From assembly GCA_905182515.1 (NCBI GenBank), contig CAJJBW010000008.1:108495-172494 (forward strand): a stretch of DNA of 64,000 bases, given 5' to 3'. A program made the position numbers and the translations under genes. The DNA is from an uncultured Candidatus Poseidoniales archaeon. Lineage in GTDB: Archaea; Thermoplasmatota; Poseidoniia; Poseidoniales; Thalassarchaeaceae. Below the pieces are notes generated by a model that saw only the letters and a list, made by a program, of their open reading frames with translations, was not told the origin of the DNA and ran no database searches. This document shows positions 52,893 to 61,330 of this stretch, piece after piece; within the stretch, counting starts at the first letter, position 1; the number at the start of each line of letters is the position of its first letter.

Positions 52893-53612
52893 ATGAGTCA
52901 AAATACTATTCGTACAATTCTCAACAGAAATGTTGAACGCCAACTAGTTCGAGAATATCTCTTAAAAGAGACAGAAAGAGCTGGTTTTGGTGGTTTAACA
53001 TTTAACAGAACTCCAGAAGGAACTAAAGTTACACTAAAGGCTGAACAAGTTGGAAGAGTAATAGGACGTAGGGGAAAAGTAATTCATGAATTACAACGTA
53101 GACTTCAAGAAGATTTCAATATCCATGAGCCCCAATTAGAAGTTGATGAAATAGCAGAATCAAGGCTCAATGCCCAAGTTATGGCTAGTAGATTAGCAAG
53201 CTCATTAGAAAGGGGGTGGTTTTTCCGCCGGGCTGGACACAGCACTGCTCAAAATATAATGGACGCAGGTGCTAGAGGTTGCTTAGTAATTCTTAGTGGT
53301 AAAATAACAGGTGCCAGGCATAGAGTAGAAAAATTTCAACAAGGGCATATCAAGTTTTGTGGTGAAACCGCTTTAGAATTCATGGATACTGGATTTTCTA
53401 CAGCAGTAAAGAAGCTTGGGACAATAGGCTGCACAGTTAGAATTATGAGAAAGGGTGTCAAACTTCCTCACGAAGTTATAATTCTAGAACGTCACGAAGT
53501 AGGGCTTCCTGCATTGGAAGAAGTGGCTATGATTAAGCCCCTAGAAGATTTAGAAAAAGAAGGATTTGAATCAAACACAGAGACAAATATCCTTTCAATG
53601 GAGGAAGAATGA
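52893..53612 (+). CDS. rps3: Ribosomal protein uS3
   Basis: Length 239. The KH domain is seen as AEQVGRVIGRRGKVIHELQ (GxxG loop), and the C-terminal domain follows with GARGCLVILSGKITGARH. It sits at the mRNA entry of the small subunit. The last codons overlap the uL29 start by four bases. Confidence 0.96.
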   Translation: MSQNTIRTILNRNVERQLVREYLLKETERAGFGGLTFNRTPEGTKVTLKAEQVGRVIGRRGKVIHELQRRLQEDFNIHEPQLEVDEIAESRLNAQVMASRLASSLERGWFFRRAGHSTAQNIMDAGARGCLVILSGKITGARHRVEKFQQGHIKFCGETALEFMDTGFSTAVKKLGTIGCTVRIMRKGVKLPHEVIILERHEVGLPALEEVAMIKPLEDLEKEGFESNTETNILSMEEE

Positions 53613-53815
53613 TGGGTCACCTCAAATCTAGAGATATTGATTCTATGAATTTAGAACAAAGGGAAAGACGCCTTTTGGAACTCAAGGAAGAATTATTACA
53701 ATTACGAGCCCAACAAGCGCTTGGTGGTTCATCTGCAGATGCTGGTGCCTACAAGCAAACAAGAAGATCAATCGCACGCCTCATAACTAAAATGAATCAG
53801 GGGCCTAAGGAGTAG
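53609..53815 (+). CDS. rpl29: Ribosomal protein uL29
   Basis: Sixty-eight residues, with LKSRDIDSMNLEQRERRL and the hallmark KEELLQLRAQQALGG, then TRRSIARLITKMNQ. It is a two-helix protein near the tunnel exit. The ATG overlaps the uS3 stop (ATGATG); a second ATG follows at once. Confidence 0.94.
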   Translation: MMGHLKSRDIDSMNLEQRERRLLELKEELLQLRAQQALGGSSADAGAYKQTRRSIARLITKMNQGPKE

Positions 53816-53821
53816 AAATAA

Positions 53822-54121
53822 ATGGCAGGTATTTGTAATCTATGCGGACTACCGGATGAATTATGTATATGTCAAGAAATAGCAAAAGAACAACAAAAAG
53901 CAGTAATATCAGTAGTAAGAAGGAGATACGGAAAAATGGTAACTATGATTGAAGGAATCGATGATACCGCCATAGATATCAGCCAACTTGCTAAAATACT
54001 GAAAGGGGCCTGTGCAAGTGGCGGAACCGTTAAGGATAGGACAATAGAATTACAGGGCAATCACAAAAAAAGGGCTTCTAAAGTCCTCGAACAAAATGGC
54101 TATCAAGTGGAGGTACGTTAA
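53822..54121 (+). CDS. Translation initiation factor aIF1 (SUI1)
   Basis: This 99-residue SUI1-family factor helps select the start codon on the small subunit. It has an N-terminal CNLCGLPDELCIC zinc-like motif, followed by the SUI1 core: KMVTMIEGID and LKGACASGGTVKDRTIELQGNH. The position between uL29 and Rpp29 is typical for euryarchaea. Confidence 0.94.
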   Translation: MAGICNLCGLPDELCICQEIAKEQQKAVISVVRRRYGKMVTMIEGIDDTAIDISQLAKILKGACASGGTVKDRTIELQGNHKKRASKVLEQNGYQVEVR

Positions 54122-54382
54122 ATGTCTGAAATTTTTAATTTACCTTGGATATCTCGATTTTTATCTGTTACTGATTCAAATGACTCCACTCTCATTGGAT
54201 TATCTGGTATTGTGATAGATGAAACCAAAAGAACAATTTCTTTATCTACAAATGGTAAGAGTAGAATACTTGCAAAAAATGTGATTAAATTCACTATAGA
54301 TAATATCGAGAATGAGATGGATGGTAAGTTATTCTCTCAAAGATCAGAAGAAAGAATAAATCGTAAATACAGGAGAAATTAA
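54122..54382 (+). CDS. rnp1: RNase P protein component 1 (Rpp29/Pop4)
   Basis: This 86-residue Sm-like beta-barrel subunit of RNase P, which matures the 5' ends of tRNAs, carries the conserved STLIGLSGIVIDETKRTISL and DGKLFSQRSEERINRK. Although divergent, its position between SUI1 and uS17 is the classic one. It follows the aIF1 stop without a gap. Confidence 0.88.
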   Translation: MSEIFNLPWISRFLSVTDSNDSTLIGLSGIVIDETKRTISLSTNGKSRILAKNVIKFTIDNIENEMDGKLFSQRSEERINRKYRRN

Positions 54383-54383
54383 T

Positions 54384-54716
54384 ATGAGAGATATAGGAGT
54401 AGATGTTAACACCCCCCAAGGAGAATGGGATGGCAATATGAACTGCCCATTCTATGGAAATTTAAGAGTTAGGGGCCAAATTATCGAAGGTTTGGTTTCT
54501 ACTTCATCAATGCAAGATGCTATTGTTGTTGAACGTAGGATGGAACGTTACATGAAGAAATACGAGAGATATGAAAAACGCACACGCCGTTATTCAGCTC
54601 ATCTTCCTTCATGTATTGGAGAATTAAAAGTTGGAGACACGGTCCGAATAATGGAATGTAGACCGTTGTCTAAAACAATAAAATTCTGCGTCATAGATAT
54701 GGAGGCATCAAAATGA
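54384..54716 (+). CDS. rps17: Ribosomal protein uS17
   Basis: Length 110. It has CPFYGNLRVRGQIIEGLV with the archaeal N-terminus, RMERYMKKYERYEKR, and the universal VGDTVRIMECRPLSKTI. An OB-fold protein of the small subunit. Its stop overlaps the uL14 start by four bases. Confidence 0.95.
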   Translation: MRDIGVDVNTPQGEWDGNMNCPFYGNLRVRGQIIEGLVSTSSMQDAIVVERRMERYMKKYERYEKRTRRYSAHLPSCIGELKVGDTVRIMECRPLSKTIKFCVIDMEASK

Positions 54717-55111
54717 AGGGAATAGCTGGCAAAGTAACAGCAGGTTTGCCCACAGCAGCAAAAATAGATTGTGTTGACAACACCGGTGCGAAGATTGTAC
54801 AGTTAATCAACGTCCCAAAAAAGGGAGGAGTAGCTAGCAGATATCCTGCTGCTGGAGTAGGTGATATGATCAAAGTTACGGTTAAAAGAGGAACTCCAGA
54901 AACCCGTCGCCAAATTTTCAATGCAATAATCATAAGGCAAACAAGGCCTTTTAGAAGAGTAGATGGGACATGGGCAAGATTTGAAGATAATGCTTGTGTC
55001 TTAGTTAATGATAAGGGCGACTTACAAGGTTCCGATATCAAAGGTCCAGTGAGCCGTGAAGCTGCCGAAAGATGGCCCCGTATTGCAGCTACGGCCAAAC
55101 AAATTGTATGA
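54713..55111 (+). CDS. rpl14: Ribosomal protein uL14
   Basis: Length 132. DCVDNTGAKIVQLINV and VGDMIKVTVKRGTPETR are the conserved family segments, and RVDGTWARFEDNACVLVND completes the fold. The protein lies at the subunit interface. Its start overlaps uS17. Confidence 0.96.
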   Translation: MKGIAGKVTAGLPTAAKIDCVDNTGAKIVQLINVPKKGGVASRYPAAGVGDMIKVTVKRGTPETRRQIFNAIIIRQTRPFRRVDGTWARFEDNACVLVNDKGDLQGSDIKGPVSREAAERWPRIAATAKQIV

Positions 55112-55122
55112 GGTGTGATGAT

Positions 55123-55566
55123 ATGGCAAGCAAAAAAGCAGGAAAACAACGCTTAGAGCAACGTAAATCTCCATTGCATACAAAACGCAAGAGAATAAGG
55201 GCACGATTAGTAAGTGACGACCCTGATTTACTTTATGTTCGAACAGTCACCGTTAGGGTAGGGGATGAAGTCGAAGTCCTAAGAGGCGATTTTAGCCACC
55301 CAAATAGTATTAAATCTGAATCTAGAGGTAAAAGATTAGGGCAATCTCGTGGCCGCGCAGGAATTAAATCTAAGGTAGTAGAAATTGATGCAAAAAATGA
55401 TCGTGTATATGTCGAAGGTCTTACTCAAAATACTGCTGATGGCAAAGAAGAAGCAGTACCAGTTAGGCCATCAAATCTCATAGTTACAAAATTATATGAA
55501 GGAGATCCTCTTAGGATAAAGAGAATTTCTGAAAGGTCGTCATCTGGAGGTCAGCAAAATGAGTAG
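55123..55566 (+). CDS. rpl24: Ribosomal protein uL24
   Basis: From the ATG at 55123 (after a GAGGTG site) the protein has 147 residues. An upstream in-frame ATG at 55072 lies inside uL14 and is rejected. The KOW motif is GDEVEVLRGDFS, and the archaeal block SPLHTKRKRIRARLV precedes it. A tunnel-exit protein that starts large-subunit assembly. Confidence 0.94.
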   Translation: MASKKAGKQRLEQRKSPLHTKRKRIRARLVSDDPDLLYVRTVTVRVGDEVEVLRGDFSHPNSIKSESRGKRLGQSRGRAGIKSKVVEIDAKNDRVYVEGLTQNTADGKEEAVPVRPSNLIVTKLYEGDPLRIKRISERSSSGGQQNE

Positions 55567-56257
55567 TAGTCACATAAAGAGATTAATGATGCCTCGAAGT
55601 TGGCCATTACCAAGAAAGACAAGTATATGGGTCCAAAAACCTAATCCTAGTGGGCATACAATAGAAAATTGCATGCCATTAACTTTAATTTTAAGGGATG
55701 TATTGGGTGTTGCTCATACAAAGCGCGAATCAAAGAAAATTTTACATTCAAGGCAAATTATGGTAGATGGTAAAGTTGAGACAGACTCTGGGCGCGGAGT
55801 AGGTTTGATGGATGTTCTAACTGTTAATGATATTAATTATCGTTGTGTTTTAGATACTAATGGTAAATTACGATATAGGGAAATTACTAAAAAATCTGCA
55901 GAGACGAAGATTTGCCGAGTTACAGGAAAAACAACAATTAAAGGTGGCATTACTCAATTACATCTGCATGATGGGCGAAATATAATTCTTGACTCTTCAT
56001 CAGAATACAAGTCTGGTGATTCATTAGTGTTATCTCTTCCGAGCCAGGAGATCAAAAAACATCTCCCAATGAAAAAAGGTGCGTTAGCATACTTAGTAGG
56101 AGGAAGCCATATAGGTGAAACCGCTAAAGTATCTGATTTTCTTATCAATAGGTCTTCAAAACCAAATGAGACTTCTTTCGAAGATTTTGGAACTGTTTCT
56201 GAATATGTATTTATTATTGGAAATGAAAAAGATTTACCATTGGAGGCTGAATCATGA
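55559..56257 (+). CDS. rps4e: Ribosomal protein eS4
   Basis: Length 232. Begins HIKRLMMPRSWPLPRK, then the S4-like region KKILHSRQIMVDGKVETD and a KOW-type ending GGSHIGETAKVSDF. eS4 is restricted to archaea and eukaryotes. The start overlaps the uL24 stop by eight bases. Confidence 0.95.
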   Translation: MSSSHIKRLMMPRSWPLPRKTSIWVQKPNPSGHTIENCMPLTLILRDVLGVAHTKRESKKILHSRQIMVDGKVETDSGRGVGLMDVLTVNDINYRCVLDTNGKLRYREITKKSAETKICRVTGKTTIKGGITQLHLHDGRNIILDSSSEYKSGDSLVLSLPSQEIKKHLPMKKGALAYLVGGSHIGETAKVSDFLINRSSKPNETSFEDFGTVSEYVFIIGNEKDLPLEAES

Positions 56258-56781
56258 GTGATTCTACAAACCCAATGTTAATTCCTCGGGCTACTAAAGT
56301 AACAATAAATATAGGTGTAGGGGAAGCTGGTTCTAGATTACAATTAGCAGAGAAAGTATTGGAAATTTTAACAGGTCAAAAACCAGTAAGAACTCTTTCT
56401 ACCCAAACAAATAGAGACCTGGGTACTCGCGAAGGTGCCCCTATAGGTTGCAAGGTAACAATCCGTGGTGAAGATAAAATTAACACATTCCTCAAAGATG
56501 CATTTTGGGTAAGGGAAAACACCCTGCCTGCATACAATTTTGATAATCAAGGAAATCTTTCCTTTGGGATTTCAGATTACACAGATTTCCCAAATCAAAA
56601 ATACGATCCCGAGATTGGAATTTTTGGAATGGATGTAAATATACTGTTGGAACGCCCAGGTCACAGAATTAAACACAGGCGTCAACGTAGTTCAAAAGTA
56701 TCAGCTAGCCACCGAGTTTTCCGAGAAGAATCTAAAGTGTGGTTTACAGAAAAATTTGGATTATCAATAGTGGAGGAGTGA
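56254..56781 (+). CDS. rpl5: Ribosomal protein uL5
   Basis: Length 175, with [38 protein letters not shown] and [15 protein letters not shown]. It binds 5S rRNA. The start overlaps the eS4 stop by four bases. Confidence 0.95.
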   Translation: MSDSTNPMLIPRATKVTINIGVGEAGSRLQLAEKVLEILTGQKPVRTLSTQTNRDLGTREGAPIGCKVTIRGEDKINTFLKDAFWVRENTLPAYNFDNQGNLSFGISDYTDFPNQKYDPEIGIFGMDVNILLERPGHRIKHRRQRSSKVSASHRVFREESKVWFTEKFGLSIVEE

Positions 56782-56786
56782 GTGAT

Positions 56787-56939
56787 ATGGCAAGAGATCA
56801 TGGAGAAGAAATAGGTAGAACAAATGGCTGCCGTCGTTGCGGCCGTCGTCGAGGACTTATCCGCCGTCACGGTTTACATCTATGCCGGCAATGCTTCCGC
56901 GACGTAGCAATAAATATAGGATTTAAGAAATATTCATGA
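56787..56939 (+). CDS. rps14: Ribosomal protein uS14, zinc-binding form
   Basis: Fifty residues from the ATG at 56787 (the frame opens further upstream inside uL5, which is rejected). Zinc ligands are [22 protein letters not shown], split as CxxC...CxxC, and the C-terminus [14 protein letters not shown] is typical. A GGAGGAGTGAG ribosome site precedes it. Confidence 0.95.
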   Translation: MARDHGEEIGRTNGCRRCGRRRGLIRRHGLHLCRQCFRDVAINIGFKKYS

Positions 56940-56951
56940 GGTGATGTAAGA

Positions 56952-57341
56952 ATGCAATTTGACCCCCTAAGTGACGCCTTTACGCGTATATACAATGCAG
57001 AGCAAGCAGGCCATTATGAGGTATCTGTTAAGCCAGCCAGCAAACTTTTAGGTAGCATGCTATCTATAATACAAAACTCCGGATACATAGGAGAATTCGA
57101 ACAGATCGAAGACGGTAGAGGCGGTGGATTCCGAATTGAATTAATTGGAGCTATCAACCGGTGCGGAGTAATAAAACCTAGGCACTCAGTACAACGTTTA
57201 GATTATGATAAATGGGAATCTAGGTATTTGCCAGCTAGAGATTTTGGATTGTTAATTTTGACTACAAATAATGGTGTGATGAATCACTATGATGCAAAGA
57301 AGGAGAGAGTAGGCGGGCGTTTGCTCGCTTACATTTTTTAG
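56952..57341 (+). CDS. rps8: Ribosomal protein uS8
   Basis: Length 129, with DPLSDAFTRIYNAEQAGH, a central RGGGFRIELIGAINRCGVI and the archaeal/eukaryotic end ERVGGRLLAYIF. It binds 16S helix 21 and, in archaea, often its own message. GAGGTGATG ribosome site. Confidence 0.95.
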   Translation: MQFDPLSDAFTRIYNAEQAGHYEVSVKPASKLLGSMLSIIQNSGYIGEFEQIEDGRGGGFRIELIGAINRCGVIKPRHSVQRLDYDKWESRYLPARDFGLLILTTNNGVMNHYDAKKERVGGRLLAYIF

Positions 57342-57352
57342 GAGGAATAAAT

Positions 57353-57904
57353 ATGGTAAAAAATGATCATCTAGCACATAATATCTCTATAAAAGATGGA
57401 GTTAATGCAACATTTTCAGGTGCATCTCTTTCAGTTACAAAAGGAAACAATTCCCTTAGTAGGGACTTCATACATCCAAAAATTGAAATTCGCATATCAG
57501 AAGAATTCATAACTGTCTTTTGCAATCTACCCCGACGTGCTGAAAAGGCACTATCTGGAACATGGGCTGCTCATATCAAGAATATGGTTAATGGCGTGAA
57601 TATTGGTTTTGAATATCATATGAAAGCTGTTTACAGTCACTTCCCTATGACAATGAAAGTTCAAGGTAATAAGATGACTGTCAATAACTTATTTGGTGAA
57701 AAAGTCCCTAGAGTCGCAAAACTCCCGTGGTCACCAAGTGATGTTGAAGTAAAAATCTCAAATAAAACAGATGTAGTAATAACTGGAATCGATAAAGAAA
57801 AAGTCGGCCAAACTGCAGCTAATATCGAAAGATCATGTAGGATTAAAAATAGAGATAGAAGAGTGTTCCAGGATGGAATCTATATTACTTCTAAGGGAGC
57901 ATAA
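57353..57904 (+). CDS. rpl6: Ribosomal protein uL6
   Basis: Length 183. VTGI-type core: TVNNLFGEKVPRVAKLPW and ITGIDKEKVGQTAANIERSC, then KNRDRRVFQDGIYITSKGA, as in archaeal and eukaryotic uL6. AGGAGG ribosome site. Confidence 0.95.
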   Translation: MVKNDHLAHNISIKDGVNATFSGASLSVTKGNNSLSRDFIHPKIEIRISEEFITVFCNLPRRAEKALSGTWAAHIKNMVNGVNIGFEYHMKAVYSHFPMTMKVQGNKMTVNNLFGEKVPRVAKLPWSPSDVEVKISNKTDVVITGIDKEKVGQTAANIERSCRIKNRDRRVFQDGIYITSKGA

Positions 57905-57917
57905 GGGAGGATTAGAT

Positions 57918-58682
57918 ATGGAATACGAAAAAATGACTGTCGCACAGTTGAAAGACTTATTGCGTGAAAATGATTTACCAGTATCTGGAAAAAAATCTGA
58001 ATTAATATCTCGTTTATCTGAATTACCTTCAGAGTCTACAGAAGAAGTATTGGTTGAAGAAAATCTAACCAATTCTTCCGAAGAAGACAATCCTTCCAAA
58101 GAAGAAGTATCGGTTGAAGAAAATCTAACTAATTCTTCCGAAGAAGACATTCCTTCCAAAGAAGAAGAAGAAGAAGAAGAAGAAGAAGAAGACTTTTTTG
58201 AAGATGAAGATGAAGATAACGACTTCTATGAGGATTTCGGTGGAATTCATACTGCTCGTCAAAAACCTGTTTTAGATGAGCAAACAAAAATAAATCTTAA
58301 AATTAGAGCTACTCAAAAGAAAAAACAACCAGCTTTCCGTAGGCAAGAATGGTTTAGGTACAAGAGATTATCACATTCTGGATGGAGAAAACCAACAGGG
58401 TACCAATCCAAACAACGTCTTAATATGAAATACAGGAGTCCTATGGCTAGGATTGGTTTCGGTAAGATATCAGCAGTTAGGGGACTTCATCCATCGGGCT
58501 TTAAAGAAGTTCTAGTTCATCAAATTTCAGATTTAGAATCCGTTAATCCTGAATTACAGGCAATAAGAATAGGCTCTACAGTAGGTAATAGAAAGCGTTT
58601 GACAATACATGATCGTGCTGATGATTTAGGAGTCAGAATACTCAATCGTCGTAATATTGACCGTAAGGGTGATTTACAATGA
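57918..58682 (+). CDS. rpl32e: Ribosomal protein eL32 with N-terminal SAP domain and acidic repeat
   Basis: The C-terminal 130 residues are eL32: FRRQEWFRYKRLSHSGWRKP, GFGKISAVRGLHPSGF and RKRLTIHDRADDLGVRILN. Ahead of it lie a SAP-like helix-turn-helix motif (MTVAQLKDLLRENDLPVSG and KSELISRLSE, about residues 6-35), then two near-identical 20-residue acidic units and a run of ten Glu, and an Asp/Glu stretch. SAP motifs bind DNA or chromatin and are not a usual part of ribosomes. The ATG at 57918 after GGGAGG is used; the frame opens upstream inside uL6. The total of 254 residues is about twice a bare eL32. Confidence 0.92.
   Translation: MEYEKMTVAQLKDLLRENDLPVSGKKSELISRLSELPSESTEEVLVEENLTNSSEEDNPSKEEVSVEENLTNSSEEDIPSKEEEEEEEEEEDFFEDEDEDNDFYEDFGGIHTARQKPVLDEQTKINLKIRATQKKKQPAFRRQEWFRYKRLSHSGWRKPTGYQSKQRLNMKYRSPMARIGFGKISAVRGLHPSGFKEVLVHQISDLESVNPELQAIRIGSTVGNRKRLTIHDRADDLGVRILNRRNIDRKGDLQ
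58041..58190 (+). repeat. 60-bp tandem repeat (x2) plus GAA run inside eL32
   Basis: Units 58041-58100 and 58101-58160 differ at only three bases (T/C, C/T, A/T), and each encodes one copy of an acidic 20-residue unit. A run of ten GAA triplets (58161-58190) follows. Such units expand and contract easily, so the length may vary between strains. Confidence 0.9.
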
Positions 58683-59155
58683 TGGTAACAAATCAAAAGA
58701 GAATGGCTGCGCAAATACTTTCCAAGAAGGAAGGTCGAGTAGTAGGCGTTCATAGGGTCTGGGTTCATCCAGATTATCTCGATGAAGTAACTAGTGCTGT
58801 TCAAAAAGATGACATTAGACAATTAATAGAAGACGGAATCATAAAGGCTAGGCCAATAACTGGAATAAGCCGTTCCCGTGCTCGTAAAGTTGCTACTCAA
58901 AAAGCAAAAGGCAGAAGGAAAGGCCAAGGTTCAAGAAAAGGTACTGCTAATGCTAGGGCACCCAAAAAAGAACGATGGATGCGAATCATACGATCTCAAA
59001 GACGAGTTCTAAAAGCATTTAGAGAAGATGAAACTATCACATCTTCAAGATATAGGTATTATTATCGTAAAGCAAAGGGTGGTTCTTATCGTTCCATTGC
59101 AGATATGAAGAGAAATATGGAATTAGATGGAATTTCATTTGGAGGTGAACAATAA
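58679..59155 (+). CDS. rpl19e: Ribosomal protein eL19
   Basis: Length 158. NQKRMAAQILSKKEGRV, then VWVHPDYLDEVTSAV and ITGISRSRARKVATQKAKG, plus SRKGTANARAPKKERWM, are conserved in archaeal/eukaryotic eL19. The start overlaps the eL32 stop by four bases. Confidence 0.95.
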   Translation: MMVTNQKRMAAQILSKKEGRVVGVHRVWVHPDYLDEVTSAVQKDDIRQLIEDGIIKARPITGISRSRARKVATQKAKGRRKGQGSRKGTANARAPKKERWMRIIRSQRRVLKAFREDETITSSRYRYYYRKAKGGSYRSIADMKRNMELDGISFGGEQ

Positions 59156-59670
59156 TGGCACAAGGTAAGAATCAAAGACTCAGGTTCAAAAGACGTCGTA
59201 ATGGTCAAACGGACTACAAGAGGAGAATGAAATTACTAAGAGGAAATGTTCCTCGAGCAGTCGTTCGTGTTTCTAATACTCAAGTAACGTGTCAATTAGT
59301 TGAATTTGGAACCGGTGGTGATAAAATTTTATCGTCAGTTACTGGGCGAATACTTGTTGATAACTATAAATGGCCCTCTGATATATCTAGGAAATCAGTT
59401 CCAGCTACATATTTGGCAGGTCTAGCTCTAGCAAAAAATGCAATATCCGCTGGCTATAAAGAAGCAATATTGGATATTGGTTTGGCAGCTTCCTCACCTG
59501 GAAGCAGGGTTTTCGCTGCTTTGAGAGGGATGGTCGATGGTGGTTTAGATATCCCACATGGAAAATCTGTACTTCCCGATGATGATAGGATAAATGGTAC
59601 TCACATTAGTGATACTTTAGCTAAATCAGTAAAAGCCACAAAGAAGGCTATAGAGGGGGCAAAGAAATGA
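59155..59670 (+). CDS. rpl18: Ribosomal protein uL18
   Basis: Length 171. It has the archaeal form RRNGQTDYKRRMKLLRGNVP, VRVSNTQVTCQLVEF, NAISAGYKEAILDIGL and RVFAALRGMVDGGLDIPHG. It binds 5S rRNA along with uL5. The ATG overlaps the eL19 stop (TAATG). Confidence 0.95.
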   Translation: MAQGKNQRLRFKRRRNGQTDYKRRMKLLRGNVPRAVVRVSNTQVTCQLVEFGTGGDKILSSVTGRILVDNYKWPSDISRKSVPATYLAGLALAKNAISAGYKEAILDIGLAASSPGSRVFAALRGMVDGGLDIPHGKSVLPDDDRINGTHISDTLAKSVKATKKAIEGAKK

Positions 59671-60437
59671 TTGAAGAAAACCAAGATGCAAATGAAGAGG
59701 TAGTTAAATTAGCCCCTGGATTAACCTTAGCACTGTTCCCTAAAGAGTCTGAAGAGCCAGTACAAAGACGTCGTGGTCCAGATCCGTTAGCTGGTTTGAG
59801 GACATGGGTCCCCCGGACGCGATTAGGAAAATTAGTTAGAGAAGGTAAAATCCTTACTTATGAAGAAGCAGTAGATACAGGATTTCCTATACGTGAAGTA
59901 GAGATAGTTGATGCATTACTTCCAGAATTGACCGATGACGTCCTAGGTGTCAATATGATTCAGAGGATGACGGATTCTGGACGTAGAGTCAGATTCAACG
60001 TTCTCTGTGTTGTTGGTAATAGCGATGGTTATGTGGGCCTAGCTGTTTGCAAAGGTAAAGAGGTGTCTAGCACCATTAAGAAAGCAATAGACCAAGCAAA
60101 ACTCAATTTAATTCCAGTCATGAGAGGAAACGGTTCATGGGAATCTTCCGAGGGCCCAGGGAATAGTGTGCCATTCAAGGTTACTGGTAGGTCAGGTTCT
60201 ACTAGGATCACACTTCTTCCAGCACCTTCAGGAAAGGGGCTAGTAATAGGAGATTATGGCAGGAGAGTCCTCACTCTTGCAGGAGTAACTGATGTTTGGT
60301 CCCGTTCTAAAGGGCAAACCAGGTCAACTATAAATTTTGCAAAGGCTACTTACAATGCCCTAATTGAATTAAATAAAACTAGAATTACTGATGCAGACCG
60401 AAATCGTTTACACATGAAATCAGGGAGGCAATTATAA
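59667..60437 (+). CDS. rps5: Ribosomal protein uS5
   Basis: Length 256, archaeal in form with a longer N-terminus. The dsRBD-like core is RVRFNVLCVVGNSDGYVGLA, and APSGKGLVIGDYGRRVLTLAGV completes the fold. It overlaps uL18 by four bases. Confidence 0.95.
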   Translation: MIEENQDANEEVVKLAPGLTLALFPKESEEPVQRRRGPDPLAGLRTWVPRTRLGKLVREGKILTYEEAVDTGFPIREVEIVDALLPELTDDVLGVNMIQRMTDSGRRVRFNVLCVVGNSDGYVGLAVCKGKEVSSTIKKAIDQAKLNLIPVMRGNGSWESSEGPGNSVPFKVTGRSGSTRITLLPAPSGKGLVIGDYGRRVLTLAGVTDVWSRSKGQTRSTINFAKATYNALIELNKTRITDADRNRLHMKSGRQL

Positions 60438-60907
60438 TGGTATTTTTAGTAATTAGGGCTAGAAGCGACAGAGGAGTCACTGGCAAAATACGTGATACAA
60501 TGGGTATGCTAAACCTCACTAGAGTTAATCATGCAACTATCCTGCCCAATGCACCTACATATATTGGAATGTTATCGAAAGCAAAAGACTACATTACGTG
60601 GGGCGAAATAGATTCTGATATGATTAGTAATTTACTAAAAGAAAGAGGTAGGATGATTGGAGATAAGCCAGTATCTGATACTGTCATCAATGATAATAGT
60701 AAGTATTCTACTATTGATGACTTTGCAAAGGCATTAGTTTCAGGAGAAGCTTCTATGAAAGATGTTGATGGATTAAAACCCGTACTTCGCCTACACCCTC
60801 CAAGAGGGTCCAAAGGATGGGGCGGAATAAAAAGAAGTTACACAGTAGGTGGGGCGTTAGGTTTCCGTGGTGAAGCTATTAGCGACTTAGTTTCTAGAAT
60901 GATGTAA
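60437..60907 (+). CDS. rpl30: Ribosomal protein uL30
   Basis: Length 156, the long archaeal/eukaryotic form. MVFLVIRARSDRGVTGKIR, TLxxL-like MLNLTRVNHATILP, and the C-terminal HPPRGSKGWGGIKRSYTVGG are typical. The ATG overlaps the uS5 stop (TAATG). Confidence 0.95.
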   Translation: MVFLVIRARSDRGVTGKIRDTMGMLNLTRVNHATILPNAPTYIGMLSKAKDYITWGEIDSDMISNLLKERGRMIGDKPVSDTVINDNSKYSTIDDFAKALVSGEASMKDVDGLKPVLRLHPPRGSKGWGGIKRSYTVGGALGFRGEAISDLVSRMM

Positions 60908-60917
60908 AGGTGATGAT

Positions 60918-61310
60918 ATGGTTTCAAGAACAAATAAATTCCGTGGAAGTAGATACCACGGCCGAGGAAAGAAAGCAGGCCGAGGGGCTGGAAAAAGAGG
61001 AGGCAGAGGAAATGCCGGAATAAACAAACATCGTTTGTTAACTAGGCTAAAATATATGCCAGGCCATTGGGGAATGCATGGATTTAACCGCCATCCTAGT
61101 TTAATAAAAGTCGATATATCTATTAATTTACAAGAAGTTCAAGATATTACCGATGGTGATTCAATAGACTTAGGTCCATTGGGATATGATAAATTATTAG
61201 GAAAAGGAAGAATGGAAAAACCCATAAAAATCACAGTTTCAAAAGCCAGTGCATTAGCAATTTCTAAGGTTGAAGCTGCTGGCGGATCAGTCATTACTGA
61301 TGAAAAATAA
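60918..61310 (+). CDS. rpl15: Ribosomal protein uL15
   Basis: Length 130, on the short side. The Gly/Arg-rich start FRGSRYHGRGKKAGRGAGKR and HWGMHGFNRHPSLIK are diagnostic. The C-terminal fold is KITVSKASALAISKVEAAGG. An AAAGGTGAT ribosome site precedes the ATG. Confidence 0.94.
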   Translation: MVSRTNKFRGSRYHGRGKKAGRGAGKRGGRGNAGINKHRLLTRLKYMPGHWGMHGFNRHPSLIKVDISINLQEVQDITDGDSIDLGPLGYDKLLGKGRMEKPIKITVSKASALAISKVEAAGGSVITDEK

Positions 61311-61330
61311 ATAACAAAGGAGAAATTATT

